From an uncultured Dysosmobacter sp. (GTDB lineage Bacteria; Bacillota; Clostridia; Oscillospirales; Oscillospiraceae): 64,000 bases of DNA. Below, piece after piece: positions 22,491 to 35,125 of the stretch (positions are counted from its first letter, which is position 1; each line of letters starts with the position of its first letter). The notes under the pieces were generated by a model, which was given only the letters and a program-made list of their open reading frames with translations, searched no databases and was not told the DNA's origin. The stretch is taken from positions 124,001-188,000 of the forward strand of contig CAKTIO010000005.1 in NCBI GenBank assembly GCA_934565855.1, read 5' to 3'. The translations under genes and the position numbers were made by a program.

Positions 22491-25400
22491 TTGCCTTGGC
22501 AGATTGGCGGACCGTCTCTGCAAAAGGCGAAAGAAAGGTTGCGTGAAAGACAGATGGCCAAAGACAAGTATTACGGAAAGACCCTTCGTAAGTGCTTTGC
22601 CCGGCACGAGGAATGCATGCCCATGCCGAACCTTCTGGAAATTCAGAAGAAGTCCTACCAGTGGTTCTGGGACGCCGGTCTGCGGGAAGTATTCGCAGAT
22701 GTCGGCTGTATCAATGACTACCAGGGAAATCTGGAGTTGAGCTTCATTGATTACAAAATGGACGAACCGCCGAAGTATGACGTGGAGGAGTGCAAGGCGC
22801 GGGATGCCACATATGCCGCCCCTCTGAAGGTGAAGGTTCGCCTGCGGAACAAGGAGACCGAGGAGATCAAGGAGCAGGAGATCTTCATGGGCGACTTTCC
22901 CCTGATGACCCATTCCGGCACTTTTGTCATCAACGGCGCAGAGCGTGTCGTGGTTTCCCAGATCGTGCGTTCCCCCGGCGTGTACTACGGCAAGGACCTG
23001 GACCTGAAAACGGATCTGCCCCTGCTGAGCGCAACTGTCATCCCCTACCGCGGCGCCTGGCTAGAATATGAGACCGATGCTTCGGAGGTCTTTTGGGTGC
23101 GGATCGATAAGAACCGCAAGCTGCCCATTACCTGCCTGATCCGTGCGCTGGGCATCAAGACCGACGCGGAGATCCGCGAGCAGTTCGGCGATGATCCCCG
23201 CGTGATGGCAACGCTGGAGAAGGACCCCTGCAAGACCTATGAGGACGCCATGCTGGAGATCTACCGCAAGCTGCGTCCCGGCGAGCCTCCCACGGTGGAA
23301 GCCAGCGAGACCCTGATGAACAACCTGTTCTTCGATCCCCGCCGGTATGACCTGTCCATCGTTGGTCGTTACAAATTCAACAAGAAGCTGTCCCTGTGGG
23401 CAAGAGTGACCGGCTACAAGCTGGTGTATCCCGTAGCAAACCCCACCACCGGCGAGATCATGTTTGAAGAGGGACACCTGCTGACAGCGGAAGAGGCAAA
23501 GGAAATGGACGCCGTGGGCGTCAGCGAAGTTACCATCGATGTGGATGGCGAGCCGCTGAAGGTCATTTCCAACAAGATGTGCGACCTGAACCACTATGTG
23601 GACTTTGACCCGCTGAAGGAATGCGGCATCAAGGAGCGTGTACGCTATGAGGTGCTGCAGGAGCTGCTGAGCCAGTACTCCGGCGAAGAGCTGAAGGAGC
23701 AGATCAAGCTCCACAAGGACGCTCTGGTTCCTAAGCACATTGTCATCGATGATATTCTGTGCTCTATTAATTATATGAACGGTCTGGGACACGGTATCTC
23801 CAACAAGGACGATATCGACCATCTGGGTAACCGCCGTCTGCGCTGCGTGGGCGAGCTGCTGCAGAACCAGTTCCGCATCGGCTTCAGCCGGATGGAGCGG
23901 GTCATCCGGGAGCGCATGACCATTCAGGATCTGGACGTGGTCACTCCCCAGAGCCTGATCAACATCCGCCCCGTCACCGCTGCCATCAAGGAGTTCTTCG
24001 GTTCCAGCCCCCTGTCTCAGTTCATGGACCAGACCAACCCTCTGGCAGAGCTGACCCACAAGCGCCGCCTGTCCGCTCTGGGTCCCGGCGGTCTGAGCCG
24101 CGAGCGTGCCAACATGGAGGTCCGAGACGTACACTACAGCCACTATGGTCGTATGTGCCCCATTGAGACTCCCGAAGGTCCCAACATCGGTCTGATTTCC
24201 TATCTGGCAACCTATGCCCGCATCAATGAGTACGGCTTTATCGAGGCTCCTTACCGTAAGGTGGATAAGGAGACCTTCCATGTTGCCACCGAAGTTACCT
24301 ATATGACGGCGGATGAAGAGGACAATTACATTGTCGGTCAGGCTGCGGAGCCGCTGGATGAAAACGGCTGCCTCATCAATGCCCGTATCACCGCCCGCCA
24401 CCGGGATGAGATCGTGGAGGTGGATAAGGAACTGGTGGACTACATCGACGTGTCTCCGCGTATGATGGTGTCCATCGCAACCGCCATGATTCCCTTCCTG
24501 CCCAACGATGATGCAAACCGTGCGCTGATGGGCGCAAACATGCAGCGGCAGGCTGTGCCTCTGCTGCGCCCGGAGGCTCCCATCGTGGGTACCGGCATGG
24601 AGCATAAGATCTGCATTGACTCTGAGGTCGTGATCCTGGCGGAGGGCGACGGCGAGGTCGTTTCCGTGGATGCCCGCCATGTGAAGGTGAAGTACGACGA
24701 CGGAAACGTTAAGGATTATAAGCTGACGAAGTTCCTGCGGTCCAACCACGGCACCTGCATCAACCAGCGTCCCATTGTTTCCGTGGGCGAACGGGTCCAC
24801 GGAAAGCGGATCGGTGCAAACGGCGAGATCGAGGATCCCACGGTACTGGCGGACGGACCCGCTACCGATCAGGGCGAGATCGCCTTGGGCCGGAACATTC
24901 TGGTTGGCTTCATGACCTGGGAAGGCTATAATTACGAGGACGCCGTTCTGCTGAACGAGCGCCTGATCCGGGAGGATTACTACACCTCTATTCATATTGA
25001 GGAGTATGAGATCGATTCCCGGGATACCAAGCTGGGACCCGAGGAAATTACCCGGGATATCCCCAACGTGGGCGAGGATGCCCTGAAGGACCTGGACGAA
25101 AACGGCATCATCCGCATTGGCGCGGAGGTTCATGCCGGCGACATTCTGGTTGGCAAGGTCACACCTAAGGGCGAGACCGACCTCACCGCAGAGGAGCGCC
25201 TGCTGCGCGCAATTTTCGGTGAAAAGGCGCGGGAGGTCCGGGACACCTCTCTGAAGGTTCCCCACGGCGAATCCGGCATCATTGTGGATGCCAAGGTCTT
25301 TACCCGTGAAAACGGCGATGAGCTGGGACCGGGCGTCAATCAGGTGGTCCGGATCTATATTGCCCAGCGGCGTAAGATCCAGGTGGGCGATAAGATGGCA

Positions 25401-26267
25401 GGTCGTCACGGCAACAAGGGTGTTGTGTCCCGTGTTCTGCCGCAGGAGGATATGCCTTTCCTGCCCGATGGCACTCCGCTGGATATTGTGCTGAATCCTC
25501 TGGGCGTGCCTTCCCGTATGAACATCGGACAGGTGCTGGAGGTCCATCTGGGCTATGCAGCCCATGCACTGGGCTACAAGGTCGCAACGCCGATCTTTGA
25601 CGGCGCCAACGAGAAGGACATCAGCGATATGCTTCAGCAGGCGGGTCTGAGTCCTGACGGAAAGACCACCCTGTATGATGGACGCACCGGCGAGGCATTT
25701 GACAACAAGGTTACGGTGGGCTATGTGTACTTCCTGAAGCTGCACCACCTGGTGGATGATAAGATCCACGCACGTTCCACTGGTCCGTACTCTCTGGTAA
25801 CACAGCAGCCTCTGGGCGGCAAGGCACAGTTCGGCGGACAGCGCTTCGGCGAAATGGAAGTTTGGGCACTGGAAGCTTACGGTGCTGCTTACACTCTGCA
25901 GGAGATCCTGACGGTGAAGTCCGACGATGTGACCGGACGTGTCCGCACCTACGAGTCCATTGTCAAGGGTCACAACGTACCTCAGCCCGGCGTGCCGGAG
26001 TCCTTTAAGGTTCTGGTGAAGGAGCTGCAGTCCCTGTGTCTGGATATTCAGGTTCTGGATGAGAACGGCGATGCCATTGAGCTGAAAGAGGACGAGGACG
26101 CAATGGATACCTTCAATCTGGCACGGATGGATGCGGAGGATGACCGGCACCGCGCATTTGCGGAGGAAGCGGAATTCACGGATTCCGGCTTTGAGATGGA
26201 GGATGCTCCCGAAGACGCAGGCGCTGATGTAGATGTGGATCTCGGCGCGGATATGGACGAAGAGTGA
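22491..26267 (+). CDS. rpoB: RNA polymerase beta subunit
   Basis: 1258 residues, core subunit of RNA polymerase. The rifampicin-pocket region has [20 protein letters not shown], then [13 protein letters not shown]. The catalytic-core region is [20 protein letters not shown], the flap region has [13 protein letters not shown], and the C-terminus has [18 protein letters not shown]. Two starts compete: a TTG at 22491 with a well-placed GGAGG, chosen here ([20 protein letters not shown]), and an ATG at 22554 with a poorer site. The acidic Asp/Glu-rich tail is normal for Clostridia. Co-transcribed with rpoC. Confidence 0.98.
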   Translation: MPWQIGGPSLQKAKERLRERQMAKDKYYGKTLRKCFARHEECMPMPNLLEIQKKSYQWFWDAGLREVFADVGCINDYQGNLELSFIDYKMDEPPKYDVEECKARDATYAAPLKVKVRLRNKETEEIKEQEIFMGDFPLMTHSGTFVINGAERVVVSQIVRSPGVYYGKDLDLKTDLPLLSATVIPYRGAWLEYETDASEVFWVRIDKNRKLPITCLIRALGIKTDAEIREQFGDDPRVMATLEKDPCKTYEDAMLEIYRKLRPGEPPTVEASETLMNNLFFDPRRYDLSIVGRYKFNKKLSLWARVTGYKLVYPVANPTTGEIMFEEGHLLTAEEAKEMDAVGVSEVTIDVDGEPLKVISNKMCDLNHYVDFDPLKECGIKERVRYEVLQELLSQYSGEELKEQIKLHKDALVPKHIVIDDILCSINYMNGLGHGISNKDDIDHLGNRRLRCVGELLQNQFRIGFSRMERVIRERMTIQDLDVVTPQSLINIRPVTAAIKEFFGSSPLSQFMDQTNPLAELTHKRRLSALGPGGLSRERANMEVRDVHYSHYGRMCPIETPEGPNIGLISYLATYARINEYGFIEAPYRKVDKETFHVATEVTYMTADEEDNYIVGQAAEPLDENGCLINARITARHRDEIVEVDKELVDYIDVSPRMMVSIATAMIPFLPNDDANRALMGANMQRQAVPLLRPEAPIVGTGMEHKICIDSEVVILAEGDGEVVSVDARHVKVKYDDGNVKDYKLTKFLRSNHGTCINQRPIVSVGERVHGKRIGANGEIEDPTVLADGPATDQGEIALGRNILVGFMTWEGYNYEDAVLLNERLIREDYYTSIHIEEYEIDSRDTKLGPEEITRDIPNVGEDALKDLDENGIIRIGAEVHAGDILVGKVTPKGETDLTAEERLLRAIFGEKAREVRDTSLKVPHGESGIIVDAKVFTRENGDELGPGVNQVVRIYIAQRRKIQVGDKMAGRHGNKGVVSRVLPQEDMPFLPDGTPLDIVLNPLGVPSRMNIGQVLEVHLGYAAHALGYKVATPIFDGANEKDISDMLQQAGLSPDGKTTLYDGRTGEAFDNKVTVGYVYFLKLHHLVDDKIHARSTGPYSLVTQQPLGGKAQFGGQRFGEMEVWALEAYGAAYTLQEILTVKSDDVTGRVRTYESIVKGHNVPQPGVPESFKVLVKELQSLCLDIQVLDENGDAIELKEDEDAMDTFNLARMDAEDDRHRAFAEEAEFTDSGFEMEDAPEDAGADVDVDLGADMDEE

Positions 26268-26328
26268 TTCGGAATTGCTCTGAATACGCCCCATCAATTC
26301 TGAATCATGTAAGGAGGATTACAGCCAA

Positions 26329-29300
26329 ATGACTGATAACAATACCGGCAACAACATTGCTTTTGATGCCATTAAGATCGGCATGGCTTCCCCGGAGCAG
26401 ATCCGCGAGTGGTCCTACGGCGAGGTCAAAAAGCCTGAAACCATCAACTACCGCACACTGAAGCCTGAGCGGGACGGCCTGTTCTGCGAACGGATCTTTG
26501 GACCGACCAAGGACTGGGAGTGCCACTGCGGTAAGTACAAGAAAATCCGCTATAAGGGTAAGATCTGCGACCGTTGCGGCGTGGAAGTGACCCGCGCCAA
26601 GGTGCGCCGTGAGCGCATGGGTCATATCGAGCTGGCGACCCCGGTCTCTCACATCTGGTATTTTAAGGGAATCCCCTCCCGGATGGGTCTGCTGCTGGAT
26701 ATCAGCCCCCGTATTCTGGAGAAGGTCCTGTATTTTGCCAACTATATCGTCACCGATCCCGGTGAAACGCCCCTGACCAAGAATCAGATCCTCTCCGAAA
26801 AGGAGTACCGTGACTATCGCGAGAAGTATGAGGACGATTTCCAGGCAGGCATGGGTGCTGAGGCAGTGAAGAAGCTGCTGATGGATGTGGATCTGGAAGC
26901 GCTGTCTGCCCAGCTGCATGCAGAGCTGAAGGATTCCTCCGGACAGAAGAAGGCGCGTATCGTCAAGCGCCTGGAGGTGGTGGATGCTTTCCGTATCTCC
27001 CACAATAAGCCGGAATGGATGGTTATTGACGTGCTGCCCGTCATCCCCCCCGAGCTGCGTCCTATGGTGCAGCTGGATGGCGGACGGTTCGCTACGTCGG
27101 ACCTGAACGACCTGTACCGGCGTGTCATCAACCGCAACAACCGTCTGAAGAGACTGATCCAGCTGAGCGCTCCCGATATCATTGTGCGCAATGAGAAGCG
27201 GATGCTGCAGGAGGCTGTGGATGCTCTGATCGATAACGGTCGCCGCGGCCGTGCCGTGACCGGTGCCAACAACCGTGCGCTGAAGTCCCTGTCCGATCTG
27301 CTGAAGGGCAAGCAGGGACGTTTCCGCCAGAACCTGCTGGGCAAGCGCGTAGACTACTCCGGACGTTCCGTTATCGTGGTCGGTCCTGAGCTGAAGATCT
27401 ACCAGTGCGGCGTACCCAAGGAAATGGCTGTGGAGCTGTTCCGTCCCTTCATCATGAAGAAGCTGGTAGAGGACGGTACTGCCAATAACATCAAGTCTGC
27501 CAAGAAGATGGTGGATAAGGGTGTCACCGAGGTTTGGGACGCTCTGGATGTCATCATTAAGGATCACCCCGTTATGCTGAACCGTGCTCCCACCCTGCAC
27601 CGTCTGGGCATTCAGGCGTTTGAGCCGGTGCTGGTGGACGGACGCGCTCTGAAGCTGCATCCCCTGAACTGCACCGCGTTCAACGCGGACTTCGACGGCG
27701 ACCAGATGGCAATTCATGTGCCTCTGTCTGCCGAGGCACAGGCGGAAGCGCGTATCCTGATGCTTTCCGCCAACAACCTGCTGCGTCCGCAGGACGGCGG
27801 ACCCGTGACCGTTCCTACACAGGACATGGTTCTGGGTTCCTACTACCTGACGATGGACCGCATGGGTTCCGCAGAGCTGGGCGCGGAGAAGATCTACTGC
27901 GTGGATGCCGGAGAGACCTCTCTGCAGGCAGGTACCGAAGTGGATGCAGACGAGTTCCTGCGGGTCAACGCCGAGGCAAAGGCGGAGGGCAAAAAGCAGG
28001 CAACTTACCGCCCGCTGCACTTCTACCGCGATGAGGCGGAAGCCCTGATGGCTTACAATGACCATGTGATCGGTCCCCACTGCCCCATTCTGGTGCGTGT
28101 GACCCGGATCGATGAAGAGGGTCACCGTTTGCCTATGATTCCCGGCAACGAGACCGGCGTGGTGGAGACCACCCCCGGACGGATCATTTTCAACAACAAC
28201 ATTCCTCAGGATCTGGGCTTTGTGGATCGCTCCGATCCCGCCCATGCCTTTGATTATGAGGTGACCTTCACCTGCGGCAAGAAGCAGCTGGGTCAGATTG
28301 TTGACCGCACCATCCGCGCTCACGGCTTTACCGTGGCAGCTGAAGTGCTGGACGCCATCAAGGCGACGGGCTACAAGTATTCCACGAAGGCAGCTATCAC
28401 GGTTTCCATCGCGGATATGACCATTCCCCCGAAGAAGTATGAGTTGGTCCACAACACGGAGGACCGTGTGCTGGATATCGAAAACCAGTACAAGATGGGC
28501 TTCATGACCAACCAGGAGCGTTATAAGCAGGTTGTTCAGGAGTGGGAAAAGACCACCAACGATGTGTCCGACGCTTTGCAGAAGAACCTGGACCGCTACA
28601 ACCCCATTTACATGATGGCAGACTCCGGCGCCCGTGGTTCTATGAAGCAGATCCGTCAGCTGGCTGGTATGCGCGGACTGATTGCAAACACCGCCGGTAA
28701 AACCATCGAGATCCCCATCAAGGCAAACTACCGTGAAGGTTTGACCGCTCTGGAATACTTCATTTCCTCCAGAGGCGCCCGTAAGGGCTTGGCAGATACC
28801 GCTCTGCGTACCGCAGACTCCGGTTATCTGACCCGCCGAATGGTGGATGTTTCTCAGGATGTTATCATCCGGGAGCAGGACTGCGGCGTGACCCATGGCA
28901 TTAAGGTCCGGGAGATATCCGAAAACGGTCAGGTCATCGAAAAGTTCTCTGACCGTATTTTTGGTCGTTATCCTGTGTTCGATGTGACGGATCCCGCCAC
29001 CGGCGAGCTGCTGTGCTCCTCTGACCAGATGATCGGTGAGGCAGAGGTCAAGAAGATTGAGGCGGCTGGCATTACCGAGCTGGAGATCCGTACAGTCCTG
29101 ACCTGTAAGGCACACAGCGGCGTCTGCGCCAAGTGCTACGGCATGAACCTGGCGACCCGCCAACCGGTGGGTCCCGGCGAGGCTGTCGGTATCATCGCGG
29201 CACAGTCCATCGGCGAGCCCGGCACGCAGCTGACCATGCGTACCTTCCACACCGGTGGTCTGGCAGGCGGCGACATCACCCAGGGTCTTCCCCGAGTGGA

Positions 29301-30078
29301 GGAGCTGTTCGAGGCGCGGAAGCCCAAGAGGATGGCACAGCTGACGGAGATCGGCGGCACCATCAAGTTTGAGGAAACCGGCAAGAGTCTGATGAACGTG
29401 GTGGTGACTGCGGATGACGGCGATACCCGGATGTACTCCGTACCGCACACCGGTCTGCTGGTCAAGGATGGCGAGCGCGTGGAAAAGGGTACTGCGCTGA
29501 CCTACGGCGCACTGAATCCTCACGATGTTCTGCGGATCCGCGGCAACGACGCTGTATACAACTATCTGATTCAGGAAGTTCTGCGCGTGTACCGTCAGCA
29601 GGGCGTGGATATCAACGATAAGCACATTGAGGTCATTGTCCGCCAGATGATGCGTAAGGTTCGTCTGGAGGATGCCGGCGACACCAAGCTGCTGGATGGC
29701 TCTATGGTGGATGTACTGGAGCTGGATGACGCCAACGAGGAGATCGACCGCCGGAACGCTGCCGGTGAGCGTCAGGAGAACGGCGAACCCCTGCGCCACG
29801 CAGAGGGGACCCAGCTGCTGATGGGTATCACCAAGGCATCTCTGGCAACGGATTCCTTCCTGTCCGCAGCTTCCTTCCAGGAAACCACCAAGGTTCTGAC
29901 AGAAGCCGCCATCAAGGGCAAGGTTGACCATCTGGAAGGTCTGAAGGAAAACGTGATCATCGGCAAGCTGATCCCCGCAGGTACCGGCTTGACTGCTTAC
30001 AAGCAGTTCGCAGAGGAGCTGGTTCCGGCGGAGGCGCCGCTGGCAGATGAAGAGGATGTTCCTGTTTTTGAAGATTGA
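26329..30078 (+). CDS. rpoC: RNA polymerase beta' subunit
   Basis: 1249 residues. Zinc-binding Cys cluster near residue 64 (CHCGKYK...CDRCGVE), active-site NADFDGDQM (about 455) that holds the catalytic magnesium, second zinc cluster with [13 protein letters not shown] (about 930) and trigger loop with TFHTGGLAG (about 975). It starts 61 bases after rpoB with an AAGGAGGATTACAGCCAA site and forms an rpoB-rpoC operon ending in a terminator. Confidence 0.98.
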   Translation: MTDNNTGNNIAFDAIKIGMASPEQIREWSYGEVKKPETINYRTLKPERDGLFCERIFGPTKDWECHCGKYKKIRYKGKICDRCGVEVTRAKVRRERMGHIELATPVSHIWYFKGIPSRMGLLLDISPRILEKVLYFANYIVTDPGETPLTKNQILSEKEYRDYREKYEDDFQAGMGAEAVKKLLMDVDLEALSAQLHAELKDSSGQKKARIVKRLEVVDAFRISHNKPEWMVIDVLPVIPPELRPMVQLDGGRFATSDLNDLYRRVINRNNRLKRLIQLSAPDIIVRNEKRMLQEAVDALIDNGRRGRAVTGANNRALKSLSDLLKGKQGRFRQNLLGKRVDYSGRSVIVVGPELKIYQCGVPKEMAVELFRPFIMKKLVEDGTANNIKSAKKMVDKGVTEVWDALDVIIKDHPVMLNRAPTLHRLGIQAFEPVLVDGRALKLHPLNCTAFNADFDGDQMAIHVPLSAEAQAEARILMLSANNLLRPQDGGPVTVPTQDMVLGSYYLTMDRMGSAELGAEKIYCVDAGETSLQAGTEVDADEFLRVNAEAKAEGKKQATYRPLHFYRDEAEALMAYNDHVIGPHCPILVRVTRIDEEGHRLPMIPGNETGVVETTPGRIIFNNNIPQDLGFVDRSDPAHAFDYEVTFTCGKKQLGQIVDRTIRAHGFTVAAEVLDAIKATGYKYSTKAAITVSIADMTIPPKKYELVHNTEDRVLDIENQYKMGFMTNQERYKQVVQEWEKTTNDVSDALQKNLDRYNPIYMMADSGARGSMKQIRQLAGMRGLIANTAGKTIEIPIKANYREGLTALEYFISSRGARKGLADTALRTADSGYLTRRMVDVSQDVIIREQDCGVTHGIKVREISENGQVIEKFSDRIFGRYPVFDVTDPATGELLCSSDQMIGEAEVKKIEAAGITELEIRTVLTCKAHSGVCAKCYGMNLATRQPVGPGEAVGIIAAQSIGEPGTQLTMRTFHTGGLAGGDITQGLPRVEELFEARKPKRMAQLTEIGGTIKFEETGKSLMNVVVTADDGDTRMYSVPHTGLLVKDGERVEKGTALTYGALNPHDVLRIRGNDAVYNYLIQEVLRVYRQQGVDINDKHIEVIVRQMMRKVRLEDAGDTKLLDGSMVDVLELDDANEEIDRRNAAGERQENGEPLRHAEGTQLLMGITKASLATDSFLSAASFQETTKVLTEAAIKGKVDHLEGLKENVIIGKLIPAGTGLTAYKQFAEELVPAEAPLADEEDVPVFED

Positions 30079-30084
30079 TTTTGA

Positions 30085-30128
30085 AATGGAGGGGACTGCC
30101 GAAAACGGCGGTCTCTTCCATTTTTTGC
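30085..30128 (+). terminator. rpoBC terminator
   Basis: AATGGAGGGGACTGCCG, loop AAAA, its near-complement CGGCGGTCTCTTCCATT, then TTTTTT. Confidence 0.85.
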
Positions 30129-30185
30129 ACAAAATTCACTCGATTTTCCCATAAACAGATCCCATGAAAAAAATAAAAGAAATGC

Positions 30186-30214
30186 TTGACGGCATATGAC
30201 AGTGATGCTATAAT
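30186..30214 (+). promoter_or_regulatory. Promoter of the L7Ae-rpsL-rpsG-fusA group
   Basis: TTGACG, 17-base spacer, perfect TATAAT, 58 bases before the GTG of the L7Ae-like gene. Confidence 0.85.
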
Positions 30215-30271
30215 CAATAACTGCGCGGACCTTTTCCGCGAATTTTGCCATGCGTTTCAGGAGGGATACCC

Positions 30272-30517
30272 GTGCTGACGGAGCTTGCTTCTTCCAACAA
30301 GGTTGTGGGCGTGAAGCAGTCCCGCAAAGCAATCCGGGATGGTCGTGCCGCAAGAGTGTATCTGGCGGTGGACGCGGACCCTGCCATTACCGAGCCGGTG
30401 GCTGCGGAATGCGAGCAGGCAGGGATTCCTGTTGAAGACGAATACAGTATGACCCAGCTGGGACACGCCTGCCAGATCACGGTGGGAGCGGCAGTGGTGG
30501 TTCTGCTGAAAGCGTAA
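30272..30517 (+). CDS. L7Ae-family RNA-binding ribosomal-like protein
   Basis: 81 residues from a GTG with CAGGAGGGATACCC before it. The fold-defining NKVVGVKQSRKAI start and the YLAVDADP and GHACQITVGAA stretches place it in the YbxF/L7Ae group, which binds kink-turn RNA. The position between rpoC and rpsL is the conserved Firmicutes location of this gene. Its exact role in the ribosome is not settled. Confidence 0.92.
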   Translation: MLTELASSNKVVGVKQSRKAIRDGRAARVYLAVDADPAITEPVAAECEQAGIPVEDEYSMTQLGHACQITVGAAVVVLLKA

Positions 30518-30613
30518 ATTTCCAAGCTTTTATCGGAATAACCGAAAGGGATTCCGTTAAAAATAAGGGAAGCCGCCTTTGCGGCTCCACATTTTGAAAG
30601 AAAGGAGAACAAT

Positions 30614-31030
30614 ATGCCTACTTTTAATCAGCTGGTCCGTAAAGGAAGACAGCAGGCAAGCTTCAAGTCCAATTCTCCCGCGCTGCAGTTCGGTCTGAAT
30701 ACCCTGAAGACCAAGACCACCGATCTGCCTTCTCCTCAGAAGAGAGGCGTCTGCACCGCCGTTAGAACTGCGACCCCCAAGAAGCCGAACTCTGCACTGC
30801 GTAAGATCGCCCGTGTGCGCCTGACTAACGGCTATGAAGTCACCGCTTATATCCCTGGCGTGGGTCACTCCCTGCAGGAGCACTCCGTCGTGATGATCCG
30901 TGGCGGTCGTGTCAAGGATCTGCCCGGCGTTCGTTACCACATCATCCGCGGCACTCTGGATGCCCAGGGCGTTTCCGGTCGTATGCAGTCTCGTTCCAAG
31001 TACGGCGCCAAGCGTCCCAAGTCCAAGTAA
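30614..31030 (+). CDS. rpsL: 30S ribosomal protein S12
   Basis: 138 residues, part of the decoding centre. [11 protein letters not shown] at the N-terminus, the conserved [17 protein letters not shown] loop (streptomycin-sensitivity region) and the [10 protein letters not shown] stretch are all present. Strong AAGGAGAACAAT ribosome site. Second gene of the str-type operon. Confidence 0.98.
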   Translation: MPTFNQLVRKGRQQASFKSNSPALQFGLNTLKTKTTDLPSPQKRGVCTAVRTATPKKPNSALRKIARVRLTNGYEVTAYIPGVGHSLQEHSVVMIRGGRVKDLPGVRYHIIRGTLDAQGVSGRMQSRSKYGAKRPKSK

Positions 31031-31169
31031 GGACTGTTTTTTGAAAGCTTTGCCGAATAGGTTGTTTATATATAATAGGAAGAACCTCTTTGGCAGGCAT
31101 TCACGGAAGGCTTTGAATGCCTTTTGAGTACCTATGAGATCATAAAATATTATGAAGGAGGGAAGCATA

Positions 31170-31640
31170 GTGCCCAGAAGAGGTAATGTTCCCAAGAGAG
31201 AAGTTCTGCCCGATCCCGTATATGGTTCCATTCTGGTGACCAAGCTCGTCAACAGCGTCATGCTGGACGGCAAGAAGGGCGTTGCGCAGAAGGTTGTCTA
31301 CTCCGCTTTTGATCAGATCAAGGAGAAGACCGAAAAAGACCCCATCGAAGTATTTACGCAGGCAATGGAAAACATCATGCCCAGCCTGGAAGTGAAGGCA
31401 CGCCGTGTCGGCGGTGCAACCTACCAGGTCCCCATGGAGGTCCGTCCTGCACGCCGTCAGACCCTGGGTCTGCGTTGGCTGACCGCTTATGCACGCGCCC
31501 GCAGCGAGCGTACCATGGCTGAGAGACTGTCTGGCGAAATTATGGACGCTGCCAATAACACTGGTTCCGCTGTGAAGAAGCGTGAAGAGGTCCACAAGGC
31601 TGCTGAGGCCAACAAGGCATTCGCGCATTTCCGCTGGTAA
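31170..31640 (+). CDS. rpsG: 30S ribosomal protein S7
   Basis: 156 residues from GTG at 31170, chosen over an in-frame ATG at 31152 because S7 proteins begin [15 protein letters not shown] and the GGAGGGAAGCATA site is correctly spaced for the GTG. It binds the 3' domain of 16S rRNA at the exit site. A partial hairpin followed by TTTTG (about 31092-31126) in the 139-base gap before it may attenuate or process the transcript. Confidence 0.97.
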   Translation: MPRRGNVPKREVLPDPVYGSILVTKLVNSVMLDGKKGVAQKVVYSAFDQIKEKTEKDPIEVFTQAMENIMPSLEVKARRVGGATYQVPMEVRPARRQTLGLRWLTAYARARSERTMAERLSGEIMDAANNTGSAVKKREEVHKAAEANKAFAHFRW

Positions 31641-31654
31641 GATAGGAGTACAGT

Positions 31655-33760
31655 ATGCCTAGAAAAACTTCGCTGGAAAATACCCGTAATATTGGTATCA
31701 TGGCTCACATCGATGCTGGTAAGACCACCACGACCGAGCGTATTCTGTACTACACCGGCGTGAACTACAAGATCGGTGAGACCCATGATGGTACTGCGAC
31801 CATGGACTGGATGGCTCAGGAGCAGGAGCGTGGTATTACCATCACCTCCGCTGCTACCACCTGCTACTGGTCCGGCTCCAAGAATCAGTTCCCCAAGACC
31901 CGTATCAATATCATTGATACTCCGGGTCATGTGGACTTTACTGTCGAAGTGCAGCGTTCCCTGCGTGTTCTGGACGGTTCCGTGACCGTTCTGTGCGCAA
32001 AGGGCGGCGTGGAGCCTCAGTCTGAGACCGTGTGGCGTCAGGCTGATAACTATCACGTTCCCCGCATGATTTACGTCAACAAGATGGATATCATGGGCGC
32101 TGATTTCTTCAATGTTCTGCACATGATCGATGATCGGCTCAAATGCAACGCTGTGGCTATCCAGCTGCCCATCGGCAGTGAGGAGAGCTTCAAGGGCATC
32201 ATTGACCTGATTGAGATGGACGCAGATATCTACTATGACGAGATGGGCAAGGATATGCGCGTGGAGCCGATCCCCGAGGACATGGTGGATCTGGCAAACG
32301 AGTATCATGAGAAGCTGATGGATGCCGTTTCCATGTTCGATGAAGAGATCATGGAGATGTATCTGAACGGGGAAGAAGTTCCTCAGGCTAAGATCCGTGC
32401 TGCCATCCGTAAGGCGACCATCGCCAATGAGATGGTTCCCGTCACCTGCGGTACGTCCTACAAGAATAAGGGCGTGCAGAAGATGCTGGATGCCATCGTG
32501 GACTATATGCCCGCTCCTGTGGATATCCCCCCCATCAAGGGTGTGAATCCCAAGACCGAGGAAGAGGAGGAGCGTCCCTCTGACGATAACGCTCCGTTCT
32601 CCGCCCTGGCGTTCAAGATCATGACCGACCCCTATGTTGGTCGTCTGTCCTTCTTCCGCGTTTATTCCGGTACGCTGACCACCGGTTCCACCGTGCTGAA
32701 CAGCGTGAAGAACGTGAAGGAGCGCGTGGGTCGTATTCTGCAGATGCACGCAAACCACCGCGAGGATATCGAGGAGGTTTACTCCGGCGATATCGAGGCG
32801 GCAGTAGGTCTGAAGAACACCACCACCGGCGATACCCTGTGCGATGAAAAGCACCCCATCATTCTGGAATCCATGGAATTCCCCGAGCCCGTGATCCGCG
32901 TCGCCATCGAACCCAAGACCAAGGCTGGTCAGGAGAAGATGACGATGGGTCTGATCAAGCTGGCAGAAGAGGATCCCACCTTCAAGACCTACACCGATGA
33001 AGAGACCGGTCAGACCATCATCGCCGGCATGGGCGAGCTGCACCTGGAGATCATCGTGGACCGTCTGCTGCGTGAGTTCAAGGTGGAAGCCAACGTGGGC
33101 GCACCTCAGGTCGCTTACAAGGAAACCATCAAGAAGGCAGTGGACCAGGAGACCAAGTACAAGCGCCAGAGCGGCGGTTCCGGTCAGTATGGTCACGTCA
33201 AGATCAAACTGGAACCCAACGAGTCCGGCAAGGGTTACGAGTTTATCAACGGCATCGTGGGCGGTGCAATTCCCAAGGAATTCATTCCCGCTGTTGACGC
33301 TGGTATCCGCGGTGCCCTGCAGTCCGGCGTGATCGCCGGCTTCCCCGTGGTCGATGTCAAGGTTACCCTGTATGATGGCTCTTATCACGAGGTCGACTCC
33401 TCTGAAATGGCATTTAAGATCGCCGGTTCCATGGCTTTCAAGGAAGCTATGCGTAAGGCGGATCCCGTGCTGCTGGAGCCCATCATGAAGGTCAGCGTAA
33501 TCGCTCCCGACGAGTATCTGGGTACCGTTATCGGTGATCTGACTGCCCGTCGTGGTCAGATCCTGGGTCAGGAAGCTCGTCCCGGCGCACAGCAGGTGGA
33601 TGCTTTGGTGCCTCTTGCCAATATGTTTGGCTATGCAACCGATCTGCGTTCCAGCACTCAGGGTCGTGGACAGTACACCATGGAGCCCCACAGCTACGCC
33701 GAGCTGCCCAAGAGCATCCGCGATAAGATCGTGGAGAGCCGCACCAAGGCGCAGGGTTAA
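31655..33760 (+). CDS. fusA: Elongation factor G
   Basis: 701 residues, the GTPase that drives translocation. P-loop [15 protein letters not shown] (about 17), DTPGHVDFT (about 90), NKMD (about 144), then domains II to V with GQYGHVKIK and [13 protein letters not shown] [12 protein letters not shown]. No missing motif. Directly behind rpsG with 14 bases between them; GGAGTACAGT is the ribosome site. Confidence 0.98.
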   Translation: MPRKTSLENTRNIGIMAHIDAGKTTTTERILYYTGVNYKIGETHDGTATMDWMAQEQERGITITSAATTCYWSGSKNQFPKTRINIIDTPGHVDFTVEVQRSLRVLDGSVTVLCAKGGVEPQSETVWRQADNYHVPRMIYVNKMDIMGADFFNVLHMIDDRLKCNAVAIQLPIGSEESFKGIIDLIEMDADIYYDEMGKDMRVEPIPEDMVDLANEYHEKLMDAVSMFDEEIMEMYLNGEEVPQAKIRAAIRKATIANEMVPVTCGTSYKNKGVQKMLDAIVDYMPAPVDIPPIKGVNPKTEEEEERPSDDNAPFSALAFKIMTDPYVGRLSFFRVYSGTLTTGSTVLNSVKNVKERVGRILQMHANHREDIEEVYSGDIEAAVGLKNTTTGDTLCDEKHPIILESMEFPEPVIRVAIEPKTKAGQEKMTMGLIKLAEEDPTFKTYTDEETGQTIIAGMGELHLEIIVDRLLREFKVEANVGAPQVAYKETIKKAVDQETKYKRQSGGSGQYGHVKIKLEPNESGKGYEFINGIVGGAIPKEFIPAVDAGIRGALQSGVIAGFPVVDVKVTLYDGSYHEVDSSEMAFKIAGSMAFKEAMRKADPVLLEPIMKVSVIAPDEYLGTVIGDLTARRGQILGQEARPGAQQVDALVPLANMFGYATDLRSSTQGRGQYTMEPHSYAELPKSIRDKIVESRTKAQG

Positions 33761-33783
33761 GGCTGTGTTTGCGGAAAAAAAGA

Positions 33784-33812
33784 TTGCTTTTCTCCGCAAC
33801 ATACTGTAAAAT
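33784..33812 (+). promoter_or_regulatory. Probable tuf promoter
   Basis: TTGCTT, 17-base spacer, TAAAAT in the fusA-tuf gap, downstream of a hairpin with TTGCGGA arms. Suggests tuf has an additional own promoter. Confidence 0.55.
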
Positions 33813-33876
33813 AAGCAGTGCTAAGTGTTTTGCATTGCTGCAAATGTATTTTGAATACTGACAGGAGGATTTTCAA

Positions 33877-35079
33877 ATGGCTAAGCAGAAATTTGAAAGA
33901 ACCAAGCCCCATGTAAACATTGGTACCATCGGTCACGTCGACCATGGTAAGACCACCCTGACCGCTGCCATCACCAAGTGGCTGGCACTGCAGGGCAAGG
34001 CACAGTTCGAGGCATATGATGCCATCGATAAGGCTCCCGAGGAGAAGGAGCGCGGCATTACCATCAACACTGCTCACGTTGAGTATGAGACCGAGAAGCG
34101 TCACTATGCTCACGTTGACTGCCCGGGTCACGCTGACTATATCAAGAACATGATCACCGGTGCTGCTCAGATGGACGGCGCTATTCTGGTCATCGCTGCT
34201 ACCGATGGTCCTATGGCTCAGACCCGTGAGCACATCCTGCTGGCCCGTCAGGTTGGCGTGCCCGCAATTGTTGTCTTCCTGAACAAGTGCGATCAGGTTG
34301 ACGATGAGGAGCTGCTGGAGCTGGTCGAGATGGAAGTCCGCGAGCTGCTGACCAAGTACGAGTTCCCCGGCGACGATCTGCCCATCATCAAGGGTTCCGC
34401 TCTGAACGCTCTGATTTCCGAGTCTCAGGATCCCAACGCTCCCGAGTATGCTTGCATCAAGGAGCTGATGGACGCAGTTGACGACTATATCCCCACTCCC
34501 GACCGTAAGGAAGATCAGCCCTTCCTGATGCCCGTCGAGGACGTGTTCACCATTTCCGGTCGTGGCACTGTTGCTACCGGTCGTGTGGAGCGCGGCATCC
34601 TGAAGCTGTCCGAGGAAGTTGAGATCGTTGGTCTGACCGACGAGAAGAAGAAGACCGTTGTTACCGGTATCGAGATGTTCCACAAGCTGCTGGACTTCGC
34701 TGAGGCTGGTGATAACATTGGTGCTCTGCTGCGTGGTATCGACCGTACCGGTATCGAGCGTGGTCAGGTTCTGGCTAAGCCCGGCACCATTCATCCCCAC
34801 ACCAAGTTCGTTGGTCAGGTTTACGTCCTGTCCAAGGACGAGGGCGGTCGTCACACCCCCTTCTTCAACAACTATCGTCCCCAGTTCTATTTCCGTACCA
34901 CGGACGTGACTGGCGTCATCACTCTGCCCGAGGGCACTGAGATGTGCATGCCTGGCGATAACGTTGATATGAACGTGGAGCTGATTACCCCGATCGCTAT
35001 TGAGAAGGGTTTGCGTTTCGCTATCCGTGAGGGTGGTCGTACCGTTGGTTCCGGCGTTGTTATCGACATCGCTGAGTAA
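33877..35079 (+). CDS. tuf: Elongation factor Tu
   Basis: 400 residues. GTPase motifs GHVDHGKTT (about 20), [12 protein letters not shown] (about 82), NKCD (about 137); domain [14 protein letters not shown]; domain [11 protein letters not shown]. Delivers aminoacyl-tRNA. The codon use is the most biased of the window (GGT, CGT, GCT), as expected for a top-expressed protein. Confidence 0.99.
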   Translation: MAKQKFERTKPHVNIGTIGHVDHGKTTLTAAITKWLALQGKAQFEAYDAIDKAPEEKERGITINTAHVEYETEKRHYAHVDCPGHADYIKNMITGAAQMDGAILVIAATDGPMAQTREHILLARQVGVPAIVVFLNKCDQVDDEELLELVEMEVRELLTKYEFPGDDLPIIKGSALNALISESQDPNAPEYACIKELMDAVDDYIPTPDRKEDQPFLMPVEDVFTISGRGTVATGRVERGILKLSEEVEIVGLTDEKKKTVVTGIEMFHKLLDFAEAGDNIGALLRGIDRTGIERGQVLAKPGTIHPHTKFVGQVYVLSKDEGGRHTPFFNNYRPQFYFRTTDVTGVITLPEGTEMCMPGDNVDMNVELITPIAIEKGLRFAIREGGRTVGSGVVIDIAE

Positions 35080-35092
35080 TCTGCCTTTTATA

Positions 35093-35125
35093 AAAGAGAC
35101 CGGTCTATGGACCGGTCTCTTTTTC
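35093..35125 (+). terminator. tuf terminator
   Basis: AGAGACCGGTC, loop TATG, GACCGGTCTCT, then TTTTCTTTT. Confidence 0.93.

Noticed and set aside
23061..26297. Very long minus-strand frame (1078 codons) opposite rpoB, and a similar one (26305-30132) opposite rpoC
   Set aside because: They arise because the codon choice of the real genes leaves no stops on the other strand. The composition is typical of antisense shadows (many Leu, His, Gln, Val).
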